Assembly: GCA_032718865.1 (NCBI GenBank)
Contig: JALUTQ010000005.1
Location: 124,001-188,000, forward strand
DNA from: Tilletia caries
Lineage: Eukaryota > Basidiomycota > Exobasidiomycetes > Tilletiales > Tilletiaceae
Length of the DNA: 64,000 nucleotides
Reading direction: 5' to 3'
The position numbers and the translations under genes are program-made. Below the pieces are notes generated by a model. The model was not told the origin of the DNA. It worked only from the letters and a program-made list of their open reading frames with translations, and ran no database searches. The first letter of the stretch is position 1. The number at the start of each line of letters is the position of its first letter. Positions 32,832 to 43,522 of this stretch are shown here, in pieces.

Positions 32832-33961
32832 CGCGCACACCGCATCCGCATCCGCATCCGCATCCGCATCCGGCACCTCCCTCCCCGGCTCGCCCAGCAC
32901 AGCAGCAACAGAACCACACCAACGCCGCTCCCCACAACCACTCGCACTACCACAGCTCACCACCGCACCCGAGCCCGAGCCCGACGCCGACTCCGCCCGC
33001 TCCACACCCACCCTCGCCTTCCCGCCCTCGCCAGATCTCTCATCACCGCGTGCCGGTGGCCTGGCTGCGTCGCTCTCGGTGCCCCAACGCCCCGGCCAGA
33101 ATCGCGGACGGAGTAGCTCGCTTTTGAAGCTCGAGCATATTAAGGACTCGCACGATGTCATGCTTGACCAGAACGCCGGCTTCAATGCCAATGCCGACTG
33201 GGTAAACCACAAGGGTCAGTCCCTCCCTCCTACACACATGCGCAGTGTCGTGACCCCCCCCCACACACTGAACACATTCTCTCTCTCTCTCTCTCTCCAT
33301 GAAGGCGCCTGGGTCGTCCACATCGTCCTCATCCTCGCCGGCAAGATCCTCCTCGACGTCGTCCCCGGCATCACCCAAGACGTCTCCTGGACGCTCGTAA
33401 ACCTGGGCTACATCGGCCTCACCTTCCTCATGTTCCACCATGTCACCGGCACGCCCTTCCAGGCCAATGCGGGCGCGTATGATGAGTTGACGCTGTGGGA
33501 GCAGATCGACGAGGGCGCGCAGCATACGCCGGCGAAGAAGTGGTTGACTAGTGTGCCTATTGGCTTGTGAGTATCCCTTTTTCTGTGTCCCTTCTGGTGA
33601 TTATGGCGCACGGTGGGGATGCTCATCATGCGCCTTGTTTTTCCCACCCAGGTTCTTGATCTCGACCCATTACACCAAGTACAACCTCTGGCTCTTCACC
33701 CTCAACTTCTGCGCCCTCCTCTTCGTCCTCTTCCCCAAGCTCCCCATCGTGAGTCTTCTTCCATTCCTCACAGGAAACGCGTGCTTTCATCGCTAACTCC
33801 CCTCCCCCCTTCTTTAACAGCTCCACCGTCTCCGGTTCAAGGTCCTGCCCTCGCACTTCTCCGGCCCACCCACGCCCAACATCTCCCGCGCACCGACGCC
33901 GATCAGTCGGACAGGCACGCCCATCTCACACTCGGGACGGAGGAGTCCTCGGCCGTTTTGA
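32752..33961 (+). CDS. ORM1: ORM1/ORMDL family regulator of sphingolipid synthesis
   Basis: Four exons (32752-33214, 33305-33566, 33652-33748, 33821-33961) give 320 residues. From about residue 146 the sequence is a full ORMDL domain: NADWVNHKGAWVVH, ILLDVVPGITQDVSWTLVN, MFHHVTGTPFQANAGAYDEL, LWEQIDEGAQHTPAKKWL, VPIGLFLISTHYTKY, and LHRLRF. ORM proteins sit in the endoplasmic reticulum membrane and restrain serine palmitoyltransferase. In yeast, phosphorylation of the N-terminal Ser cluster relieves this. Here the N-terminal extension is about 145 residues, far longer than usual, with Q12, an Ala-Ser hexanucleotide repeat and many Ser-Pro sites, so phospho-control is plausible. All junctions fall in conserved words. 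Confidence 0.95.
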
Positions 33962-34583
33962 AGCCGCTGTCTTCCCTTTGTCACGCGCGCTTCCTTTTTC
34001 GGACCTGCTTCCTACGGTACTGGGAGGGCGTTGACTTCGGCACTCCTCTCTCTCACCACCCCACCCCATCCTCTGTTACATAGCCCCGCACAACTTCCCA
34101 ATCGTGTTCAGCTCAGTCCCCCAGCCCCATCTCCTACTCTATCTTTCGCATCCCAGCTTCTCTCTACCTACTCTGGCTGTCCTCTACATATTCCCCCCCC
34201 AAACTTGGTTCACCGTTTCATATCCCTCACCCTCATCAGCTTTCTTTCTTCCTTTTAATCGAATCGCGTATCTCTTCTCATGTTCGCGGGGCGCAGAGGG
34301 CTCCCCCGAGGCTCGAGGACCGAGGTCTGTGCAGGTGTAGTGGAGATGGTTCTGTGGTACGGACGGAGAACGGGTCGCGCCTCCCTCCTCCAACTTTTTG
34401 GATCGCCGCTTGGAATCAATCTCTCAGCGCTCAGCTCACGATCACAACCGCGCGACCCTCAGGGCTCAACTGCAGCCGTTCCCCCGTCGCCCCCTTCGTG
34501 AGAGCGAGCGCGCGCGCAGACGTACAGGAAAAGGGTCCCCGTCACCGAAGCGTAGGGAGACGTCCAGCTTCAGCGGCTGCACG
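33962..34583 (+). promoter_or_regulatory. 3' end of the ORM gene and upstream region of the Zn2Cys6 gene
   Basis: Pyrimidine-rich sequence of about 620 bases. No separate gene or RNA is supported. The open frame that continues into the next gene upstream of 34,584 starts with no conserved residues. Confidence 0.35.
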
Positions 34584-34604
34584 ATGTCCGACACTCTGCT
34601 CCAT

Positions 34605-34639
<35 letters not shown>

Positions 34640-36194
34640 TCATCAAGAGTCCTATACATATCCCAGCAGCAACGCAGAAGCAAGTACCTCCTCCAGCCAG
34701 AGCACAACCACAAGCACAGGAACAGGAACCAGGGCCGACCTCTTCCCCTTCCCATCCCTACTCTCCTCCCCCCCACCCCCCTCCACATCAACATCCTCCT
34801 CCTCCCCAAACTCCCCCGCCCCCGCCCCCGCCCTCTCCCACCCGCTCGCCCGCCCAACCCCAACATACGCCCACCACCCCAAACGCACCCAAGTCCGCCG
34901 CGCCTGCACCCTCTGTCAAAAAGCGTGCAAGAAATGCGACGAAGAGCGGCCCTGTGGACGCTGTGTGCGACTCGGCCTTGGAGATGGGGTATGTGTGGAT
35001 GGGGTGCGGAAGGCGAGGGCGAAAGGGGTGAAGAGGGGGAAGTATAAGAAGAAGAGGGGGGTGGAGGGGGGAGGGGGGAAGAGGAGGAGGGGTGGGAGTG
35101 GGAGTGGGGAGGAGGATGATGATGGGGAGGAGGAGGACGGGGATGGGGATGGGGAGAGGGAGGATGGAGGGATGGAGTACGAGGTCGACCTGATGAACGC
35201 CGCAAACGCCGCCGCGGCCGTAGCAGCCGCCGCCGCCATCTCCACGCACGACCCGCACCAAGACCATAACCAACCCGAGCAAGATCCGCATTTCTACCAC
35301 CACCACCACCACCATCAGCTTCAACAAGGGCAAGCGCACGACCATCATGCGCACAGCTCGGGACAGGCGGAGAATGCTGTGGGTGGGAATATGGGCTCGC
35401 TCGAGATGGAACTAGCAGCAGCCGTCTCAGCCGCAGCAGCCGTAGCAGCCGCCGCCGCCTCCGTCTCCACTTCCCATCACCCACATCCACATCCACATCC
35501 CCAGGATGGGCATCCCCCTGGGGTCGGGGTAGGGATAGGGACGAGTTTACTGGGTCTGCCGTCGGCCGGGATGGTTGATTTGTTTGGGGGGGCGGGGGGC
35601 TTGGAGGCTTTTGCTCATTTGCAGCATTTACAGCATCAGGGTCTTCAACAACATCAGGGTGTGGGGTACGGCGGTATGCCGTTCGGCGGGGGGACGGGTC
35701 TCCCACCTCAACCACCGCCTCCTTCGTCGCAAACTACCTCGACCTCGACCTCAACCTCAGGATTGGGATCAGGTCCAACACAAGACGGGCTCCAACAACA
35801 ACAACAACAACAGGACGACGTTCACTATCACCCCCAAGAAGGAGGCCACGAGGATGACGACGACGAAGATTCGCGCAAAGCGAACGAAGCTGCTGCGGCT
35901 GCTGTGGCTGCGGCCGCCGCTGCTGTGGAGGAGGCGGAGGCGGAAGCTGCTGCTGCTGCTGTGGAGGCGGAGGCTAGGGCGGGGGGGGGCGGGGGGGCGG
36001 GGGGGCGGGGGGGTGGGGGGGGGTGGAGCATGCGTTCTTGCCTTCCTAGCCTTGGGGAAGGAAGGGAAGTCAGCCCATCTTTGGTCCTTGGAGCGAAGGA
36101 GGGCCTTTATTTCACCTGCGTGCTTGCCTTGGACTGCGAAACCTTGGAGGCCCTTTTCGCGCGCCTTTGCTTGCTGTATTACGATGTTATATGA
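34584..36194 (+). CDS. Zn2Cys6 transcription factor with Gln, His and Ala runs
   Basis: A 536-residue single-exon product from MSDTLLHQQQ. The DNA-binding domain at about residues 110-140 has CTLCQKACKKCDEERPCGRC followed by a ninth-position Cys (spacing C-2-C-6-C-5-C-2-C-9-C), then a basic stretch KARAKGVKRGKYKKK typical of the linker. The remainder is low complexity: Q11 near the start, acidic GEEDDDGEEEDGDGD, His runs, Ala runs, poly-Gly. No Fungal_trans domain is seen. The last 60 residues, after a poly-Gly tract encoded by a very G-rich stretch (35,980-36,025), change in character, so the true C-terminus could differ through an unseen intron. The left end of the 9-kb transposon starts 190 bases downstream. 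Confidence 0.8.
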
Positions 36195-36371
36195 CTCGCT
36201 CTCTTTCTCTTCCCCATTTGGTCACCCATCTCTGTTTCATCCTGCATTTATTTAACTTTTGTACTGCGCATCAGCGCATCTGACTTGGCTTTATTTGGCC
36301 TTCGATCGTTGCCGTTGGTTCTGCTGCGGCCTAATAGTACATACCTGTAACGCCTGGCTCAGCATGGCTGC

Positions 36372-36384
36372 CATGCTCGACCCC
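36372..36384 (+). repeat. Left 13-bp direct repeat flanking the helicase/DUF6589 element
   Basis: CATGCTCGACCCC, identical to 45353-45365 about 9 kb away, each abutting an inverted TAGCCTCA end. This is the pattern of a target-site duplication, unusually long at 13 bp. Confidence 0.7.
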
Positions 36385-37195
36385 TAGCCTCATGCATAGT
36401 ATCAGGCGTGCTGTGCAGTGTGGAGAATTTCTCGGCCGAGATCCGAGAACGAAATGGAAGTGAAGCTTCCGATTTTGGTGCCTGAGCGGGCATTTTTTTG
36501 CTTAGTCTCGACACTCGAACGTCGGGCTTGGCCTTGGCCGCCGACGGTCTCGCGAAATTAGGGCCAAATTCTGAGTGTACCCTTCATCGAAATTCACAAA
36601 ACAGCCTCTTTTCGTCTATTATCGAAGTCGGTCGTTTTTAAGACGATTCTACTCAAAAAACTTGGAGGCTCGAGATCCTGGGCAGACGTACAATCCTTTC
36701 TGAGTGTTCGCGACAGGTTGTCAGAGTGGTTGGTGAGCTATGGTGGTGTCTGCCCGTTTTTGTTTCCTGCAATTCTCGATTTTACTATGTGATTTGACCA
36801 TTTCCTCGGTTGCCACTATGAACCTACCCTCCATCGGATTCAAGGTGAGGAAAAAAGTTCATGCACTAGAGCAGTGTTTTACCGTCCCGTCAAACGTTTC
36901 TCTAAGTGAGCTTAAGTTAAGCACGTGGCATCGCCTCTGACAGCTCGATTTTTCTGCCCTTCAGGAGTTGATCGCTGGACACCAGACAGATGATTCAAAT
37001 GACTTGAAAGTCACCAGGATGAGAGCAGGAGGATATATCTGTATTCTGCAGGTGATCTCAGTACGATTGGTTGCGATGCGGCTTCGCTATGGTGGTGCGA
37101 AGATGCGTTAGGAATGCGAGGCCGATGAAGGGTACAGCCAAAATCGGGCACTAATTTTGTGAGACCGCTTTCGCGCAAACGGTGTTTGACTGACT

Positions 37196-37320
37196 GCGAC
37201 GCGTAGTCTCATAGCATCAGACGTCTGTGAAGGACAGAGATTACATAATTTCCACGTGGTAAAAAATTAGCCGCCGCAGAGAGAGCGTCAGCCGTCCTTC
37301 AGGACGTCTGATTCCACGCA
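37196..37320. repeat. Inner inverted repeat, left copy
   Basis: GCGACGCGTAGTCTCATAG followed by ATCAGACGTC and, about 90 bases on, GGACGTCTGATTCCACG. The same order of words occurs in reverse complement at about 45,112-45,240. The helicase ATG follows 90 bases later and the DUF6589 ATG lies 70 bases inside the right copy, so both genes are probably driven from these repeats. Confidence 0.75.
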
Positions 37321-37411
37321 CTAATGAGTAATGACACATAGAGCAGTGCAACAGCAAATACACCTCACCATCAACATCAACCACATCTCCATCATTTCCA
37401 GATAAACCACA

Positions 37412-40059
37412 ATGCCAGCCATACGCTCGTACAGCTGGAAGGCTACGGATGCTATTGGCGCGCACTTGAGTGCGATCCGGACACCTTCGGGATCTACCCT
37501 CTCTGCCTCGCCTGTCACGACTGAGGATCACCTGCCATCTTCGTTGTTGGGTCGCTTGGGCAAACGAAAACGAGCCCGATCGGACAGGGAAGAAGAAGGG
37601 CCATGGTCGAAGCGTGCAAAGGTATGAGCCCGGAACTTGATTTGTTGACCGGACCATTGACTCTTCACAGGAGACAGCGAGCATTTTGAACATTCAGGGC
37701 TTTCATCGCTGATTTTTGTTCTTCATGTCTTTTCTCCTCCCTCTCACCGCTCCCTTCCTCCTTCTGCTACCCTCTTTCTTCATCTTCTTTCACAGCACTG
37801 CTTTCGGACTCTGTTTCTGCTTCAGAACAGCTCGCCTCCTCCCAGATACGATCCGAAGCAATACCAGCTGGTCGCGACGGACGGCGTACGGAACGGAAAG
37901 GATGTTATTGTCAAGGCACCTACGTCGACGGGCAAGGGAGAGATCATCGATTACGTCCAGAAGATCTTCCCTGACGGGGTCGTTATCGTGGCGGAGCCGC
38001 TCCAGTTACTCGTCTCGGATTTTGCTTTACGGTGAGGATCTGCTTCGGAAATTGTCGATGTATGCGTCAGTAAATGCGCTCATGCTCCTTTGGAAACACC
38101 CAGATTTGGCACTCGAGCGACGTACGTTGATGCAACGCACAAGAGCGACGCGCTCCTCGCCGAGATTCGTGATGGCAAATACAAGCTCGTGTTTGCGACG
38201 GCCGAGTCCTTGACCGAAGGAGCCTTCTTGAACAAGGTATTAATGCATGACCGGTTCCGTAGCCGCGCTGCTGCATTCATTTTCGACGAGGCCCATACGC
38301 TCGACCAATGGGGCCGCGACTTTCGTCCAAAGTTCCTGCAGCTTGGGGAGGTACGACGGCATCTGCAAGTTCCCGCAGTCGTAATGTCAGCGACGTTAAC
38401 GAAGCAAACGCAACGAGCATGTGAGACGACCCTCGAACTCACGGATCCACTCATCGTCGATGTCGGAACCAACCGACCGAACCTCTACCTGCGCATCCTG
38501 CCAATGCGATACTCTCCCAAGTCCTTCTTAGACATTCTCAGCCTGTTGCCCGAGCTGTGGGAGCGAGGTGGAGACATTGAGGAGCGGACTAAGAACTTCC
38601 CTGTCACCCTTATTTACGTCAACAACAAGGATCTTGCAACGAACATGTACACTCACATCAGCAAATGGAGCAAGCGAGCCGGCTTCGATGACGTGGTCGA
38701 CGTGTTTCATGCGGACATGTCGGAAGGGAACCGCACCGAGGTTCGCAAGCGTCTCGACCTTCGACAATGCCTCATAGCAATCTGCACGGACGCGTTTGGT
38801 ATGGGCGCGGATTGCCGACTGGTCTTGCGGGCGATGCAGGTTGGTTTGTTTGGCGGCGTATCTGCATTTTGGCAGCGAGTTGGACGTTGTGGAAGGGATT
38901 TTTCCGATGAGGCTGAATGTACCATGCTGGTGGAGCCATCGTACCTTGATGCCGATACCAAAAAGGCCCTCGCAGACAACGGTGACCTTCCTCCAATCCT
39001 GGATCAAGAAGAAGACGATATCGCAGATGTGCATGTGACCCTCGAGAGCGATGTTGAATCGATGCGGACGGGACAAAGCACGGTAGTCGCAAAAAAGATT
39101 GTGGACGACGAGCTGGTTGCCTTGGCCAGCCATGGCATTCGACGCGATGCTTGCGTTCGGCGATTGATTCTCCAGCACCTCGAGCAGCCATCTGCGGAAA
39201 GTCTTCCCGACCCCCTCAAGCTGTACTCGTCCAGCGGGCCGATTGAGAAGGACCGAAAGCTTCGTTGCTGTTCGACATGCGATCCGCTTCCGCTCTCCGA
39301 GATACCCGAGGAGCTGATACCGAGCAAGGAGATCATTCCGAGTCTGCCGGGCATCATGGCGATGCAAAAGGTTTTGCGCTCGCGACTGGAGGACTGGAGG
39401 TCGACGGAATGGGAGGCTTCTTGGAAGGCAAGTAGACGAGCAGGACGATTGGGAATCAATGCCTTCCTGAGTTTTCAGGACATCGACTCATTAGTCAACA
39501 ACCTCAAGACAATCGCACACGGCTTCAACGAGAATGACTCACGACTGGGTTCATTCGTTGGAATGCGGTTCAAGTCGGACGTGTTGCCGGGCCTCGAAGA
39601 CATTGTGAGGAGAGTCTTGGAAGAAGAGGAGACGAGACGGCAAGAGGCCAAAGACAAGGCGGGTGAGGAGCGGCGACTACAGCAAGAGGAAGCGAGGAAG
39701 AGGAGGGAGGCAAAAAGAGATGCTCGTTCAGCGCAAGAGTCTCTTCAGCGGGTTCAAGCTGCAGAAGCATCTGGTTCTCGGGTGAGTAAAGCGTCAAGCA
39801 AGTGCTGCCTGCTAGGGAAACAGAAGTTAGCAAGGAACGTGAGCTCATCCAGCCTGCATACCACCTTCAGACGTCAACCTGTTCCGTTTGCAAGGCTGTG
39901 AACCAGAACGACCCAACCGCCAATCTCGAGACAAGAGGGCACAGGCGCGATAGCAGGGTTTGTCCCTCGAAGCGTTGGCTAGAGAGTCGAAAGCCGACCG
40001 AAGGAGAGGAGTGGGCGCAGGAGTGGATGAAGAAGCTTTTTGAAATCTCGAAGAAGTGA
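37412..40059 (+). CDS. RecQ-like superfamily 2 DNA helicase of the transposon, C-terminal Cys/His cluster
   Basis: Probable exons 37412-37621, 37796-38031 (or from 37826), 38104-39781 and 39871-40059 give about 770 residues with all phases closing. Helicase motifs are in order: Walker A GKDVIVKAPTSTGKGE, QLLVSDFALR, the DEAH box in FIFDEAHTLDQWGRDFR, SATLT, then helicase C motifs HADMSEGNR, CTDAFGMGAD and QRVGRCGRD. A Glu/Arg-rich coiled stretch (ERRLQQEEARKRREAKRD) precedes the last exon, which encodes CSVC...RGHRRDSRVCP, a zinc-knuckle-like cluster that may bind DNA or RNA. The Walker A exon is only reached by splicing. The gene looks intact. Its place opposite the DUF6589 gene between inverted repeats suggests a role in transposition. 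Confidence 0.85.
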
Positions 40060-40870
40060 TGTTGTACTTTTGCTCGAGCGAAAATGGAAAATCGTTCGTC
40101 ATAGTTCGTCATCTTCCAGCTCCTGGACCCCGTCGAGGTTGTCCGACATTCCCACGTAGGAAAACATGCCTTCATTGTCACCCTCCATGTCCTCATCACC
40201 ACTTGCCTCGTCACTCAATTCGTCCTCACGCTCCTTCCCCATCGCTGCAGCCCGCCGAATACACCACCTAGCAAATGCTCCGCTGCGAGAAGCAGTGTCT
40301 TGGAGAGCGAGCATGCCGCTGGCGAACAGGTCGCAAGCAATATTCTTGAGCTGCCGAGCGGATTTGGTACTTTCACCGCTAGCCTGCAGTGTTGCGCGCT
40401 TGACTCGAACCGCCTCTCCTCTGATGAGCTCGAATGCGTTGCTCTGACGTCCTGTGCAATGCCATTCGAAGACAGAGCCGCGATCGAAGTCTCCTTGTAA
40501 CGCCTGAATGGTCGAGGCCCGCTTCTTGTCCGAATGTGTCTGATTCTGCGCTGCAATTCCGAGATCCTTCCAGAACCCGAACTTCAGATCGGCGAGGATC
40601 TGCAACAGAGAACCGATGAAACCCTTGTACTGGAGTGATTTGGGAGTTCCACCCACAGGCCAAGTGTGCTTGAGATCGAAGACGAAGTTTTCTTGAAGAA
40701 GGTCGGTGGGCATGAACGAGTCGGCGTGGCCCTTGGTGTTGACGAGCAAGCTTGCGAGCATGATCGCTCTTAGAGCCGGTGGAGATTCAAAGTGCAAAGT
40801 GACGAGGATCTCCAAGAGCTCAGACACGTAGTTGTGCTGACCGGTGGCTTGAAACCGAGGCACCAGTTGC

Positions 40871-41661
40871 AAAGGTTGTCCCCGGAGTAACGCGGAGGGC
40901 TCCGCCTCCGCACTTCCAAATTCCGCCGGAATTTTGACTTTTTGAGGCGAGCTCCGCCTCCGCAGACTAAGACAGAGCTGAAAAAAAACCAGCTCCGCGT
41001 TCCGACGGAATTATACAAAAATTGAAATCCCAGCTCCGCGCTCCGCGTTTTTCTGTGCGTTTTCATAATGCTCCTCCGTGCTCCGTGTATGCGGAGCTCG
41101 GAATTCCGCGGAATTCCGTCGGAGCGCAGTGGTGGTATAATTCGCTCTCAGAATGACTCTAACACAATCAGAGCTATACATTCACCATCCGACATTGTTG
41201 CGGTATTGACCGCAGTGCTATTCTGAAGCTCTCAACGGATGATGACGCCTGTTTTTATCCCCTGCGCGTGTCTCGACGATGCCTTTTTTCTCGGAATTCC
41301 GCACATTTCCGCGGAACTTGGACGGAATTTCGGCGTAGCGCACCCAAAAATAAGGTCACGTGACCCCTATTCTCGACTATCACGTGACCTCACAGCTCCG
41401 TCGGAATTCCGCGGAAATTCCGCCGGAATTCTCACACAATTTTTGACGACTCCGCGCTCCGTACCTTTGGCTAGTGGGCTCAGGATTGGGCTCCGCGCTC
41501 CGCGTAGATTCCGGCGGAGTCCTCCAGGCGGACTCCGTGCTTTTTTAAGATCAAAAATTTCTCAAAAGTGAGCTCCGCGCTCCGCCTCCGGCGGAGCCCT
41601 CCGTCGGAGGAGTACGGAGTCCGCAAAACCCCAGCTCCGCGTCAACTTCGGGAACAACCTT
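40871..41661. mobile_element. MITE inserted in the DUF6589 gene, 791 bp, 9-bp target duplication
   Basis: ACCAGTTGC is duplicated at 40862-40870 and 41662-41670. The ends are inverted: left AAAGGTTGTCCCCGGAGTAA, right the complement of AAGGTTGTTCCCGAAGTTGA. The interior is a dense array of GCTCCGC and GGAATTCCG words, many self-complementary. If the element and one duplicate are removed, the DUF6589 frame reads straight through (MKQLVPRFQATGQHNY). No usable AG acceptor lies at its 3' edge, so splicing it out precisely is unlikely. Confidence 0.85.
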
Positions 41662-42748
41662 ACCAGTTGCTTCATCGCTATGACCAGACGACCGGGATCA
41701 CCTGCGGAGATCCACGCTTGCAGCTCGATAAAAAGGCCAATGTCGACGAACATGCTCCTGCTGAATAGGTTGATGTCATCGCGCTCCGCTCCTTTCGCCT
41801 TTTGCTCCAGCAGATATTGCTCCGCATCAAGTCGCACAACCTCACGAATAGCCTCTTCGCTGATCTTGAGGAACGTTTCACGGTCGACAGCGTCCTTGAA
41901 TTCATTCTGCCGGTAGGCGGGACCTGGAACCCGTGTCCGCGCCCCGTCGTCTTGGTGGCGTGCTGAAGCACCCGCGTCCTGCGACAATGATCGCGCCGAT
42001 GATGAGGCAGAGGACGGATGAGCGGAAGCTGAGGTTGAAACGGTCGCTACGTGCTTTCGTAATGCCGCTGAGATGATCGAACAGCACGCGGCGCTGAACC
42101 AGAACTGCATGAAGCGGGCCGAGTCGTGGAAGTTGTGTGGCTGTGAGAGAAGATTACGCATACCGACGCGTTCTGCCAGCGTCCGGATGTCGAACCGAGT
42201 GGAGTGCTCCCGTGAGCCTCCATAGTTAATGAAAATGCAGCGAACGTAGGCATACTGAAGACGGAAAGGAGATAATGGATCAACTTTAACGAGCGAAAGC
42301 GGGAGAGGGAAAGATTCTAAGATGTCCAGACTCACCATCAAGTGCCATGGCGCTGCCCATGGCTGCTGCGTGGAGAAAATATCGAAGGATCTCTTCGATC
42401 GTTCGATGCGACGCATTTTCTGTGCAGACCTGATTTTTTCGACAGTGTAGCCATCCGCAACAACTGGCCAGATCCGAGTCTTCCAAACCTCGTCCGGCAG
42501 CTTGAGGTGCTGCAAGAAGAACTGGTCGAAAACCTCGATGTTTCCTTTGACTGATCCTTCGTCGACATCAAGGACAGGAAGAGGAATGATGTTGGTCTTT
42601 CGAGGTTTCAACGGCCATATCTGCGGAGACGCAGGTGGCGGATCGAACCCCAAATACGTGTGCTGTTGCAAAAATAGTTTCTGCGCGTGGCTGATCAATA
42701 TGCGGGCGAGATATTCTTCGTCTTTTTCGCCCATAAGGAGGTCTGCAG

Positions 42749-43522
42749 TAAGGAAGAGCACGGAGTGCCCCGGAATTTCCGTACTCCGGGGAGGACCTCC
42801 GCAGCAATTCCGGGGCCTCTCAGGGCATTCCGCATTCCGGTTAAATTACTCTTCTTTCGGGCGCAGAGCTCCGTATTCCGGGGAAAGATTCAGATTCATA
42901 CATCTGGAATTCCGGCTTCCGTCAAAATTTTTGGTTTTTGATCAATTTTTCGATTCCGCATTCCGCAGCTCCCGGAATGCGGAATTTCGCCGGATTCCTG
43001 GACTCTCCTCCGCAGTCACAAGATCATATGAAAACGAGTCGACCGTTTTTCTAAATCGGCTTTGTACTCGTCCATAGTCTACATTGAAGCTTTGCATTGG
43101 CCATTTGATGCCTCACTCGCATCAATTTGCTTTTCTTCAAGCCTCATGTGTCCTCTTGAGACCACAAGACTGGGTCTCCTCATATGTGAAACTCGCCGTA
43201 GAGTCTCATTTACAGATGAAACCCCGAATGAGACCCCACATCACGTGATCCCCGGAATCTCCCGGAATCCGGCAGAATTTCGGGAGAATGAGCTTGTCTG
43301 GCCACAGATTCCGCATTCCGCAAGAAAAGTCACGGCCAAAGCAAAATCCATTCCGCATTCCGGTTGAGCGGTATCAGGAAATTCCGGCTTCCTGCTTAAA
43401 AGGACTGAATTGACAAAAATGGAAAATTAGCATTCCGGGTTCCGGGTACCGCCGGAACTCTGCCCGGAGTGCCCCGGAATTCCTGCAAACCCATTCCGGG
43501 GTCTACTCCGTGCTCTTCCTTA
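42749..43522. mobile_element. Second MITE in the DUF6589 gene, 774 bp, 8-bp target duplication
   Basis: GTCTGCAG is duplicated at 42741-42748 and 43523-43530. The ends are perfect inverted repeats TAAGGAAGAGCACGGAGT. The 8-bp duplication suggests hAT-type transposition. The interior is again full of CCGGAATTCCGG and GCATTCCGG words, similar in style to the other MITE although the ends differ. Removing it joins PKDLHPAD to LLMGEKDEEYL in frame. Confidence 0.85.

Noticed and set aside
34570..35715. 381-codon minus-strand open frame opposite the Zn2Cys6 gene
   Set aside because: Shadow of low-complexity triplet repeats; the plus strand encodes the zinc cluster.
36818..37111. Small spliced gene starting MNLPSIGFKELIAGHQ
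   Set aside because: Plausible splice sites, but about 57 residues with no family recognised, lying in what seems inserted DNA; noted under findings only.
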